Part shown: piece after piece, positions 1 to 5,787 of the stretch
Layout of the letters: each line of letters opens with the position of its first letter
Position numbering within the stretch: position 1 is the first letter of the stretch
NCBI GenBank assembly: GCA_023271485.1
Contig: JALPXT010000058.1
Span: 1 to 8,635 of the forward strand
Origin: Dehalococcoidia bacterium
GTDB taxonomy: Bacteria > Chloroflexota > Dehalococcoidia > SZUA-161 > SpSt-899
Length of the DNA stretch: 8,635 nt
Direction of reading: 5' to 3'
Translations under genes and position numbers: made by a program
Notes under the pieces: model-generated
The model's database searches: none
What the model was told of the DNA's origin: nothing
Seen by the model: only the letters and a program-made list of their open reading frames with translations

Positions 1-1123
1 TTCGCTGCCCTGCTGCGGGCCGATGAGAAGGGGGAAGTTGGCGCAGAGAAGATACCATAGCCTCCCGGAGTTCCCGCCGGTCGAAGGGTGGCACCAACGC
101 GGCCTCCCTGAGTTCCATCCTCAGTGCCTCGGTGGGGCAGACTGAGACGCAGAGCCCGCATCCGATGCAGCGCAGGACATCCCGAACTACAATATCGTCC
201 TTCATGATGAGGGCATCCATCTGGCACCTCTCCACGCAATCCCCACAGCCGATGCACTCCTCCTCCTCTACGTTCATGACGAAGCTGGAGCTGGCTCCCA
301 TGCTGGGCACGGCGGAGTTCTTGACGCTCTGAAGAATGAAGCAATGGCAATCACAGCAGTTGCAGATAAAGTCGATGTACTTGCTGATGTTGGTGGAGCA
401 ATGCACCAGGCCCGCGTCCTCGCAGCGATCGAGCACCTCGACGGCCTCCTCCTTCGAGACCAGCCTGCCAAAGCCACGCTCATCTATAAACTTAGCCTGA
501 GGGCCGAAGATCAGACAGACCTCCTTCGGCTTGTCGCAGGGACGGCCGAGCAGCTCTCCATGATGGCGACAGTAGCATACGCTGACTGCTATGTAGTCGG
601 CCATGGAGATGTATTCCGACACCCTGTCGTACGGATGGATCTCAATGCCGACGGGAATCTCCGCCTCCACCGAGATCACCCGGGCAAACGGGAAGGTAGG
701 TAAAATCGCGCCGTTGGCTACCGCGCGTTCCGGGGCCACGTTGAAGTAGTCTTCGAACAGCCGCGCCAGCTTCTTGGTGCGGCCACTCACTTCCCCCTTC
801 ATGAACTGCATTTCAAAGATGCCGGGGAGAAGCGCCATCAGGCTATAGTATCTCGCCTCGCCCCGCTCGCGAGCGATAACCAGTCCCTTGTTGGCCATGC
901 TTTCCAGGATGCGCTCCACCTCTTTGGGGTCGCCGGTGTCGATCTCCCGGGCAAGGGTCTCGGCGGTAGTGGGATTCAGGGGCATCTTCGCTGCCAGGTC
1001 CGCCTCCTCGGTGGTGAAAAGCTCCTGGACAAGTTCGAAGAACTCCGGGCACTTCAGGGCCGGCATCGCTCCCCCTCTCAAGGTTAGCGTCTCCGCCAGT
1101 TTTTCATAGATCGCTTCAGCCAT
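1..1123 (-). CDS. Cysteine-rich 4Fe-4S dicluster ferredoxin-type protein, C-terminus beyond window
   Basis: An open frame runs from the ATG at 1123 to the left edge without a stop (374 codons visible), so the gene is partial. AAAGGAGGGAG just upstream is a strong ribosome binding site and fixes the start. Residues ~30-105 look like a winged helix (LAREIDTGDPKEVERILESM, then a wing and YYSL). Next come CYCRHH (C183, C185) with a following PC...EVC (C196, C203), then CNCCDCHC (C254-C261), then two ferredoxin motifs: CIGCGDCVERC (C290, 293, 296, 300) and CIGCGLCVSVCP (C319, 322, 325, 329). The two ferredoxin motifs should hold two [4Fe-4S] clusters; the upstream cysteines could hold another metal site. 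There is no signal peptide or membrane segment, so it is probably cytoplasmic. It is the third gene of the hypB-hypA operon, 22 bases after hypA. Inference: an electron-transfer or redox-sensing protein linked to hydrogen metabolism. The exact role is unknown. Confidence 0.85.
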   Translation of the reverse strand, partial: MAEAIYEKLAETLTLRGGAMPALKCPEFFELVQELFTTEEADLAAKMPLNPTTAETLAREIDTGDPKEVERILESMANKGLVIARERGEARYYSLMALLPGIFEMQFMKGEVSGRTKKLARLFEDYFNVAPERAVANGAILPTFPFARVISVEAEIPVGIEIHPYDRVSEYISMADYIAVSVCYCRHHGELLGRPCDKPKEVCLIFGPQAKFIDERGFGRLVSKEEAVEVLDRCEDAGLVHCSTNISKYIDFICNCCDCHCFILQSVKNSAVPSMGASSSFVMNVEEEECIGCGDCVERCQMDALIMKDDIVVRDVLRCIGCGLCVSVCPTEALRMELREAALVPPFDRRELREAMVSSLRQLPPSHRPAAGQR

Positions 1124-1145
1124 GGTCTCCCTCCTTTCAAGTTTG

Positions 1146-1487
1146 CTATTCAACCTCGATATCTTTTAATCGAAGCTCTGTTCCACCTACGGTCTGGATA
1201 TCTTCGCCCCGGCACTTGGGGCATATGTAGCGATACTCCTCCACGGTAAAGGTCTCTTCACACTGCCGGCACCTCCCCCGTATGGGGGTGATCTCCAGGT
1301 TGAGATAGGCCCCGCCGGCAATGGTGTTCTCCGCCAGCAGGCCGAAGTAGAAGGTGAACTGCAGAGGGACGATCCCCCTCAACTGGCCTGCCACTACGTT
1401 GACCCGGGTGATCCGCAGGGCACCTTCCTTCCCGGCCGCCGCTATGGCGATATCCAATATGCTCTGGGCGATGGACATCTCATGCAC
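1146..1487 (-). CDS. hypA: Hydrogenase maturation nickel metallochaperone HypA
   Basis: The 113-residue product has the normal HypA length. It begins MHEMSIAQSI; His2 and Glu3 of this N-terminus bind nickel in the family. A zinc site is formed by CRQC (C73, C76) and CPKC (C89, C92), with the usual spacing. HypA passes Ni(II) with HypB to the large subunit of NiFe-hydrogenase in the cytoplasm. The start codon is GTG (1487-1485), lying inside the last codons of hypB. The genes overlap by 8 bases and the HypA start has no separate strong ribosome binding site, so translation is probably coupled to hypB. No hydrogenase structural gene is visible in the window, so the client is not known from this sequence. 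Confidence 0.95.
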   Translation of the reverse strand: MHEMSIAQSILDIAIAAAGKEGALRITRVNVVAGQLRGIVPLQFTFYFGLLAENTIAGGAYLNLEITPIRGRCRQCEETFTVEEYRYICPKCRGEDIQTVGGTELRLKDIEVE

Positions 1488-2151
1488 GTTTCAGGTTCCC
1501 GAACTTCCTCTGGTAGCGCTGGTTGAGCCAGGATATCCAGGCTTCGATGCCCCGACCGGTGGTGCAGGAAACATCCATCATCTCAAGGGCGGGATTGACC
1601 CTTTGCGCATTGGCCCTGGCCTCCTCCAGATTGAAATTGGTGTGTTCCAGCAGGTCAACCTTATTAATGAGCAGCAGCGCCGATTCGCGAAACATCAGCG
1701 GGTACTTGAGGGGCTTTTCATCTCCCTCGGTGACGCTGAGGATCATGACCTTAAAGTCCTCCCCCACGCGGAACTCGGCGGGGCAGACGAGGTTTCCCAC
1801 GTTTTCGATCACCAGAATATCGATCCGGCTCAGGTCGAGGTGGGGCAGGGCGGAGGCGATCATATTGGCATCGAGATGACAGGCGGTGCCGGTGGTCAGT
1901 TGGACCACAGGAAGCTGGTACCTTTCCAGTCGCTCCGAATCGCGGGTGGTCTCGATGTCTCCGGCAATCACCCCGAGGCGGAGCTTGCCCCTGACGGCTT
2001 CGCCGGTCCTCTCCAGCAAGGTCGTCTTCCCCGCCCCCGGAGAGCTCATCAAGTTAATCACCAGGTTGCGGTGTTTTCCGAAGACCTCCTTATTGGCCGC
2101 CGCGATACGGTCGTTGGCCTCAAGGATGTCAGCCATCACGCTGATCTTCAT
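1480..2151 (-). CDS. hypB: Hydrogenase maturation GTPase HypB
   Basis: A SIMIBI-class GTPase that drives nickel insertion into NiFe-hydrogenase together with HypA. With the ATG at 2151 the product has 223 residues. The P-loop is SSPGAGKTT (S36-T44), the Mg/switch region GDIETTRD (63-71) and the guanine-specificity motif NKVD (163-166). The dimer-interface metal site of the family is visible as TACH (C91, H92) and NLVCP (C123). There is no N-terminal CxxCGC nickel motif and no His-rich tract, so this is the short form without nickel storage. A GTG at 2193 would add 14 residues, but family members usually begin at MKI..., so I chose 2151. The ribosome binding site before 2151 is weak (GAGCAG). 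It is the first gene of the leftward hypB-hypA-FeS operon. Confidence 0.94.
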   Translation of the reverse strand: MKISVMADILEANDRIAAANKEVFGKHRNLVINLMSSPGAGKTTLLERTGEAVRGKLRLGVIAGDIETTRDSERLERYQLPVVQLTTGTACHLDANMIASALPHLDLSRIDILVIENVGNLVCPAEFRVGEDFKVMILSVTEGDEKPLKYPLMFRESALLLINKVDLLEHTNFNLEEARANAQRVNPALEMMDVSCTTGRGIEAWISWLNQRYQRKFGNLKRA

Positions 2152-2161
2152 TTGCTGCTCT

Positions 2162-2190
2162 AGTCTACCATCCCGGAAGACCCGGTGCAA
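2162..2190 (-). promoter_or_regulatory. Possible promoter of the hypB operon
   Basis: Read on the minus strand, TTGCAC (2190-2185) and TAGACT (2167-2162) are separated by 17 bases and resemble -35 and -10 boxes. The predicted transcription start would fall only a few bases before the hypB ATG at 2151, giving a nearly leaderless message; this would fit the weak ribosome binding site there. It is a consensus match by eye only, and another promoter further upstream in the divergent gap is possible. Confidence 0.3.
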
Positions 2191-2255
2191 CACGACGAGG
2201 GCGCGTCCCCCGCCTTCATTCTCGCAGAAATATCCTGAAAGGTCAGATCGCCCGG

Positions 2256-2284
2256 TTGATAAGTTGGTGTCTACATGTTATTCT
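2256..2284 (+). promoter_or_regulatory. Possible promoter of the HMGCS-DUF35/thiolase operon
   Basis: TTGATA (2256-2261), a 17-base spacer and TATTCT (2279-2284) resemble a sigma-70-type promoter pointing toward the gene starting at 2392. It implies a 5' leader of about 100 bases. That leader contains a short perfect hairpin, TGGGC-GGGT-GCCCA (2304-2317), with no T-run, so it is not a terminator. The rest of the 2191-2391 divergent gap shows no gene. Confidence 0.4.
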
Positions 2285-2381
2285 ATCAGAAACAGAACAT
2301 TCCTGGGCGGGTGCCCACCCTGCCTGCCTGACCTGCAGCATGGCAACGAGTCATGAAAATACTCCGAGGCGTGAAGGAACG

Positions 2382-2387
2382 AGGAGG
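2382..2387 (+). promoter_or_regulatory. Ribosome binding site that decides the start at 2392
   Basis: AGGAGG lies 4 bases before the ATG at 2392. The earlier in-frame ATG at 2353 would add 13 residues rich in Lys, Arg and Gly that do not look like this family's N-terminus, and it has no comparable site. The protein from 2392 begins MIGIKSYGAYIPRYRI, the usual first beta strand of HMG-CoA-synthase-like proteins. Confidence 0.75.
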
Positions 2388-2391
2388 CGAA

Positions 2392-3837
2392 ATGATAGGC
2401 ATCAAGTCGTATGGTGCCTACATCCCCCGGTACCGGATAGACCGTAACGTTATCTACTCCGCTATGGGATGGCTGAACCCTGCTATCTATATGGCCGGGG
2501 AGAAGGCGGTCGCCAACTGGGATGAGGATAGCATCAGCATGGCGGTGGCCGCAGCTATTGACTGTCTGAATGGAATGGAACGAGGGAAGATAGACGGCCT
2601 TTATCTGGCTACCACCACCCCGCCATATATGCTGAGGCAGAATTCAGGAATAGTAGCTGGAGCCCTTGACCTTCGATCCGAGATCAGAACGGCTGACTTC
2701 GCCGGCTCCACCAAATCCGGCACCAGTGGTCTCCTCTCTGCACTCGATGCCATAAAGGGGGGAGGGGCGGGCAACGTCCTGACATGTGCCTCTGATTGCC
2801 GGACGAGTAAACCTGGCAGCGCTCAAGAGCATCTTTACGGCGACGGTGCGGCGGCGCTCCTCCTGGGGAATGAGGGGGTGATCGCTACTCTTGAGGGACA
2901 TTGTTCGGTTTCCTACGATTTCCCCGATCGCTGGAGAGCAAGCGATGAGAGATTTGAGCATGCCTGGGAAGACCGGTTCATCCGGGACGAGGGCTATGGC
3001 AGATTCATGATCGAAGCGATGTCCGGGCTGCTGAAGAAATACAACCTGACCATCAAGGATTTTGCCAAAGTGGTCTACCCCTGCCTCTACCCCAGGGAAC
3101 ATGCCGCTATCGCCAGGCGGTTGGGCGCTGAGCCGGGCCAGATTCAGGACTCGATGCTCCCCACGGTGGGTGATACGGGATCCGCCTCACCCTTGATGAT
3201 GCTGGTGGCGGCTCTGGAAGAGGCCCGACCGGGGGATAAGATTCTGGTTGCCAGCTTCGGAAGCGGCAGCGATGCTCTATTCTTCCAGGTGACGGAGGGA
3301 ATAGGCGAAGCCAGGGCCGGAAGGGCCGTTAAGAAGCACCTGGCTTCTAAGAAGGGGCTTCCCAGCTATGAGAGGTATCTCGCCTTCCGTAATATCATAC
3401 CGATGGAAATGGGAATGCGCGGCGAGGAAACTGCTACCACTTCGATGTCTCTTTTGTTCAGAGACCGCAAAATGGTTTTGTCTCTTTGCGGCTCAAAATG
3501 TAAGCGTTGTGGCACACCCCAATACCCTTATCAGAGGGTCTGTGTCAACCCTGATTGTGGGTCCGTTGATGAGATGGAATACTACCGCTTCTCCGGCAAG
3601 AAGGGGACCCTGTTTACCTACACCGGTGATAACCTGGCCGCCAGCACTGATCCCCCGGCAATATACGGTTTGATAGATTTTGAGGGGGGAGGAAGATTCT
3701 GGTTTGACCTCACCGATTGTGACCTTGAGGCGGTGAAGGTGGACATGCCCGTGGAGATGACCTTCCGGCGGAAGTATATGGATGAAGCCCGGGGCGTTCA
3801 CGGCTACTTCTGGAAGGCGACGCCGATTCGGGCTTAG
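2392..3837 (+). CDS. HMG-CoA-synthase-like protein fused to a DUF35 zinc-ribbon/OB-fold domain
   Basis: 481 residues in two parts. Residues 1 to ~340 have the thiolase/KAS III fold of archaeal-type HMG-CoA synthase: MIGIKSYGAYIPRYRI at the start, YGDGAAALLLG in the middle, GDTGSASPLMML and LVASFGSGSDALFF near the end. Residues ~350-481 are a DUF35 domain: a zinc ribbon CKRC/CVNPDC (C370, C373, C384, C389), then an OB-fold ending in HGYFWKATPI. In archaea and in PhlACB these two parts are separate proteins bound to a thiolase; here they are fused and the thiolase follows 56 bases later. By eye alignment the HMGCS catalytic Glu, Cys and His correspond to T75, S106/T107 and P230, so true HMG-CoA synthase activity is doubtful. 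It may be a structural or acyl-CoA-binding partner of the thiolase. The exact substrate is unknown. Confidence 0.88.
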   Translation: MIGIKSYGAYIPRYRIDRNVIYSAMGWLNPAIYMAGEKAVANWDEDSISMAVAAAIDCLNGMERGKIDGLYLATTTPPYMLRQNSGIVAGALDLRSEIRTADFAGSTKSGTSGLLSALDAIKGGGAGNVLTCASDCRTSKPGSAQEHLYGDGAAALLLGNEGVIATLEGHCSVSYDFPDRWRASDERFEHAWEDRFIRDEGYGRFMIEAMSGLLKKYNLTIKDFAKVVYPCLYPREHAAIARRLGAEPGQIQDSMLPTVGDTGSASPLMMLVAALEEARPGDKILVASFGSGSDALFFQVTEGIGEARAGRAVKKHLASKKGLPSYERYLAFRNIIPMEMGMRGEETATTSMSLLFRDRKMVLSLCGSKCKRCGTPQYPYQRVCVNPDCGSVDEMEYYRFSGKKGTLFTYTGDNLAASTDPPAIYGLIDFEGGGRFWFDLTDCDLEAVKVDMPVEMTFRRKYMDEARGVHGYFWKATPIRA

Positions 3838-3893
3838 CAGAGGGATTCTGGAAGCCACTGTGAGGGATACGACACATCTAAGGGAGGAAAAAC

Positions 3894-5090
3894 ATGGCAG
3901 AAGGTATAAAGGATAAGGTAGCTATCATAGGTATGGGATGCACCAAATTTGGAGAGTTGTGGGGTAAAGGTGCTGAAGACCTGATGATTGATGCATTCAA
4001 GGAGGCTATCGAGGATGCCGGCATAGAGAAGAAGGATATCCAGGCAGCCTGGTTTGGCACGCATTTTGAGGAGCATAGCGTGGGCAAGGGGGCTACGTCT
4101 CTAGCGATGACACTGAAGTTGCCATTCATCCCGGTAACCAGAACAGAGAACTTCTGTGCCACCGGGTCGGAAGCCTTGCGAGGTGCCGCCTACGCGGTAG
4201 CTGCAGGGGCCTACGACATCGCCCTGGCTCTAGGTGTGGAGAAACTCAAAGATACCGGGTATGGCGGCCTTCCCGGGGGGCAAAATCTCATGGGAACAAG
4301 ATTCAGGCTTATCGGCCCCAATATGACCGCCCCGGGTGCTTTTGCCATGATGGCTACGAGATACCTTGCCCGATACCGTCTCAGCCCCGATGAGGGCAAG
4401 ATGATGCTGGCCAGGGTATCGGCCAAGAGCCATCACAATGGTGTTTTGAACCCGAAGGCACACCTGCGCCGGGAGGTAACCGAGGAGCAGATAATGAATG
4501 CTCCCATCATTGCCTGGCCTTTGGGGCTATTCGACTGCTGCGGAGTTAGCGACGGTTCGGCGGCGGCTATCGTGACCAAGGCCGATATTGCCCGGAAATT
4601 CAGGCCGGACCCGGTGTATATCAAGGCGCTGCAGATTGCGGTGAGTTCAGGCGAGGAAATGATGTATTCCAATTGGGACGGGACTCATGTTGAGAGCGGC
4701 TATCGTGCCGGAATTAAAGCCTATGAGGAGGCGGGCGTGAAGAATCCGCGTCAAGAGATCAGCATGGCTGAGGTCCACGATTGCTTCTCTATCACTGAAG
4801 CAGTAACTATGGAGGATCTGCAATTCAGCCCCCGGGGAAGGGTGAAAGAGGACATTGCTGCCGGGCGTTTTGGCCTTGATGGCGAGCAACCTATCCAGAC
4901 CGACGGTGGGCTGAAGTGCTTCGGCCACCCCATTGGCGCCTCCGGGCTGAGGATGATGTATGAGATGTATAAACAGTTACAAGGCAAAGCTGGGGAGAGG
5001 CAAGTGAAGAATCCCAGGTTTGGAGTGACCCATAATATGGGCGGATTTCCGGCCATGAATGTTGTCAGTATGTTCATCGTGGGGCTCTAG
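3894..5090 (+). CDS. Thiolase-family protein (SCP-x / archaeal acetyl-CoA acetyltransferase type)
   Basis: 398 residues, the usual length for this thiolase group. The nucleophilic Cys is C88 in TENFCATGSEALRGAAYAV. Further active-site motifs are VHDCF (H295, C297), CFGHPIGASG (C342, H345) and a C-terminal THNMGG loop where biosynthetic thiolases have CxGxG. These mark the SCP-x-like subgroup, which cleaves or forms beta-ketoacyl-CoA thioesters and commonly works with DUF35 proteins. The start ATG follows GGGAGG with good spacing. It lies between the HMGCS-DUF35 fusion and the SDR remnant/SCP2 gene, so all probably share a transcript. Unlike its upstream partner it keeps its catalytic residues, so it is the likely catalytic centre of the complex. 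Substrate and direction (condensation or thiolysis) cannot be read from the sequence. Confidence 0.92.
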   Translation: MAEGIKDKVAIIGMGCTKFGELWGKGAEDLMIDAFKEAIEDAGIEKKDIQAAWFGTHFEEHSVGKGATSLAMTLKLPFIPVTRTENFCATGSEALRGAAYAVAAGAYDIALALGVEKLKDTGYGGLPGGQNLMGTRFRLIGPNMTAPGAFAMMATRYLARYRLSPDEGKMMLARVSAKSHHNGVLNPKAHLRREVTEEQIMNAPIIAWPLGLFDCCGVSDGSAAAIVTKADIARKFRPDPVYIKALQIAVSSGEEMMYSNWDGTHVESGYRAGIKAYEEAGVKNPRQEISMAEVHDCFSITEAVTMEDLQFSPRGRVKEDIAAGRFGLDGEQPIQTDGGLKCFGHPIGASGLRMMYEMYKQLQGKAGERQVKNPRFGVTHNMGGFPAMNVVSMFIVGL

Positions 5091-5113
5091 GATTTTAGAT
5101 CAGGAGGTGCAGA

Positions 5114-5191
5114 ATGGGAAAGCTCGATGGCAGAGTGGCCGCTTTTATCACCGGGCAGGTGCTGAACGTTTCCGGCGGGATATATATGTAG
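5114..5191 (+). pseudogene. Internally deleted short-chain dehydrogenase/reductase (SDR) remnant, 25 codons
   Basis: A clean small reading frame has an excellent ribosome binding site (AGGAGGTG, 5102-5109), an ATG at 5114 and a TAG ending at 5191. The first nine residues, MGKLDGRVA, are a typical SDR N-terminus, just before the Rossmann TGxxxGxG motif. The rest, AFITGQVLNVSGGIYM, is a typical SDR C-terminus. Everything between (about 220-230 residues in a normal SDR, including the Ser-Tyr-Lys catalytic residues) is missing, yet the frame is kept. Both SDR ends carry an xxTG motif, so recombination between short repeats could explain the deletion. It sits between the thiolase and SCP2 genes, where a beta-hydroxyacyl-CoA dehydrogenase would make sense. 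The peptide cannot be an active dehydrogenase. Confidence 0.75.
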
Positions 5192-5226
5192 GGCGCAGAC
5201 TGAGGAGGCAGAGGGAGTAATCAGAG

Positions 5227-5598
5227 ATGGCAGAGGTAAAGGTAAGAGAAGGGGAAGAGCTTAATGGCCTGGGGGTAATTCTCAAGGAGACAATGGATAA
5301 GAACCTCCAGGACCCGCGGAAATATAGGGCGGTTGAGAAGTTAAACGCCAGTGTAGTTATCAGAGAGACCAGTAGCGGGGTAGCGGTTACACTTCATTTC
5401 AGACGGGGGGAGATAGAAATACAGAATGATGCCATCGAAAAGCCAACCGCCTATCAGGAAGCCGGATTTGAGAACCTGGCATATATTAGCTCCGGTCAGT
5501 TGAGCCCGACGTGGGCTTTACTCACCGGGAAGATGAGGATCAGAGGCAATCTCTTGACACTGCTAAGGATTTCAAAGATAATGGTACGTAACAGGTAA
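5227..5598 (+). CDS. SCP2 sterol-carrier-like lipid/acyl-CoA-binding protein
   Basis: 123 residues forming a single SCP2-type domain. Visible hallmarks are an amphipathic helical start, alternating strands (SVVIRETSSGVAVTLHFRRG, then EIEIQND), and the conserved C-terminal block LSPTWALLTGKMRIRGNLLT followed by a hydrophobic/basic helix. SCP2 domains bind fatty acyl-CoAs or sterols in a hydrophobic tunnel. In bacteria they often sit beside thiolases and SDRs of acyl or side-chain degradation, as here. There is no signal peptide or membrane segment, so it is cytoplasmic. GAGGGAG about 10 bases before the ATG is the likely ribosome binding site. It is the last gene of the plus-strand operon before the mobile elements. 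It may present a bulky hydrophobic acyl-CoA to the thiolase complex, which is inference. Confidence 0.8.
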   Translation: MAEVKVREGEELNGLGVILKETMDKNLQDPRKYRAVEKLNASVVIRETSSGVAVTLHFRRGEIEIQNDAIEKPTAYQEAGFENLAYISSGQLSPTWALLTGKMRIRGNLLTLLRISKIMVRNR

Positions 5599-5712
5599 GT
5601 TTTTCCAAGAATTGTACTTGAGAGATTTAATAACGTAACTTTTGTACAAATAGTCGGGAAAACATCGAAAAAATGAAATTTCGCTGGGGTAGGTTTCCGG
5701 AGTGATTATATT
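5599..5712. other. AT-rich gene-free stretch left of the IS66 element
   Basis: No gene is seen. Two copies of TTGTAC (5612-5617 and 5642-5647, the second inside the palindrome TTGTACAA) are present, but no T-run follows, so no intrinsic terminator for the SCP2 operon is evident. CGGAGTGA (5698-5705) is the left arm of an inverted repeat whose right arm, TTACTCCG (7369-7376), lies beyond the IS66 copy. Before insertion this stretch was continuous with 7368-7465. It may include the left end of the second insertion sequence, but its boundary cannot be identified. Confidence 0.5.
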
Positions 5713-5720
5713 GCCACGGC
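5713..5720. repeat. Target-site duplication of IS66 element, left copy (GCCACGGC)
   Basis: GCCACGGC directly precedes the GTAA tip of the left inverted repeat and is repeated exactly after the right tip (7360-7367). Eight-base duplications are characteristic of IS66-family insertion. Confidence 0.95.
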
Positions 5721-5738
5721 GTAACTATTCAGCCTGCT
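5721..5738 (+). repeat. IS66 left terminal inverted repeat
   Basis: GTAACTATTCAGCCTGCT matches the reverse complement of the right end (7342-7359) at 17 of 18 positions, the first 15 without mismatch. Confidence 0.93.
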
Positions 5739-5748
5739 TGCATGTTGC

Positions 5749-5778
5749 TTGACATGGGCCTAAAATATATGGTAGGAT
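5749..5778 (+). promoter_or_regulatory. Probable promoter of the IS66 transposase
   Basis: A consensus TTGACA (5749-5754), an 18-base spacer and TAGGAT (5773-5778) lie just before the transposase ATG at 5788. The predicted transcript would begin only about 3 bases before the ATG, so it may be leaderless. The only ribosome-binding-like bases (AGGA, 5774-5777) lie inside the -10 box and would be absent from such an mRNA. Poor translation would keep transposition low. Confidence 0.5.
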
Positions 5779-5787
5779 GATTATACC

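Noticed and set aside
344..703. 119-codon plus-strand open frame
   Set aside because: It is antisense to the Fe-S protein gene, whose cysteine motifs are clearly coding on the other strand.
1354..2163. Long plus-strand open frame (269 codons) opposite hypA/hypB
   Set aside because: It lies antisense to two clearly recognised genes with intact motifs and has no ribosome binding site or recognisable domain; it is a shadow of the GC-rich codons.
2152..2193. GTG at 2193 as the hypB start (14 extra residues)
   Set aside because: The extra residues do not resemble HypB, which commonly begins MKI...; no good ribosome binding site precedes the GTG.
2353..2391. Earlier in-frame ATG for the HMGCS-DUF35 gene
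   Set aside because: The AGGAGG site and the family-like N-terminus both point to the ATG at 2392.
5633..5640. ACGTAACT at 5633 resembling the IS66 tip (GTAACT)
   Set aside because: Only about 7 bases match, and there is no inverted partner or duplication; chance similarity.
5612..5649. TTGTAC ... GTACAA inverted repeat as terminator of the SCP2 operon
   Set aside because: The stem is only 6 bp with a loop of about 24 bases and no T-run.
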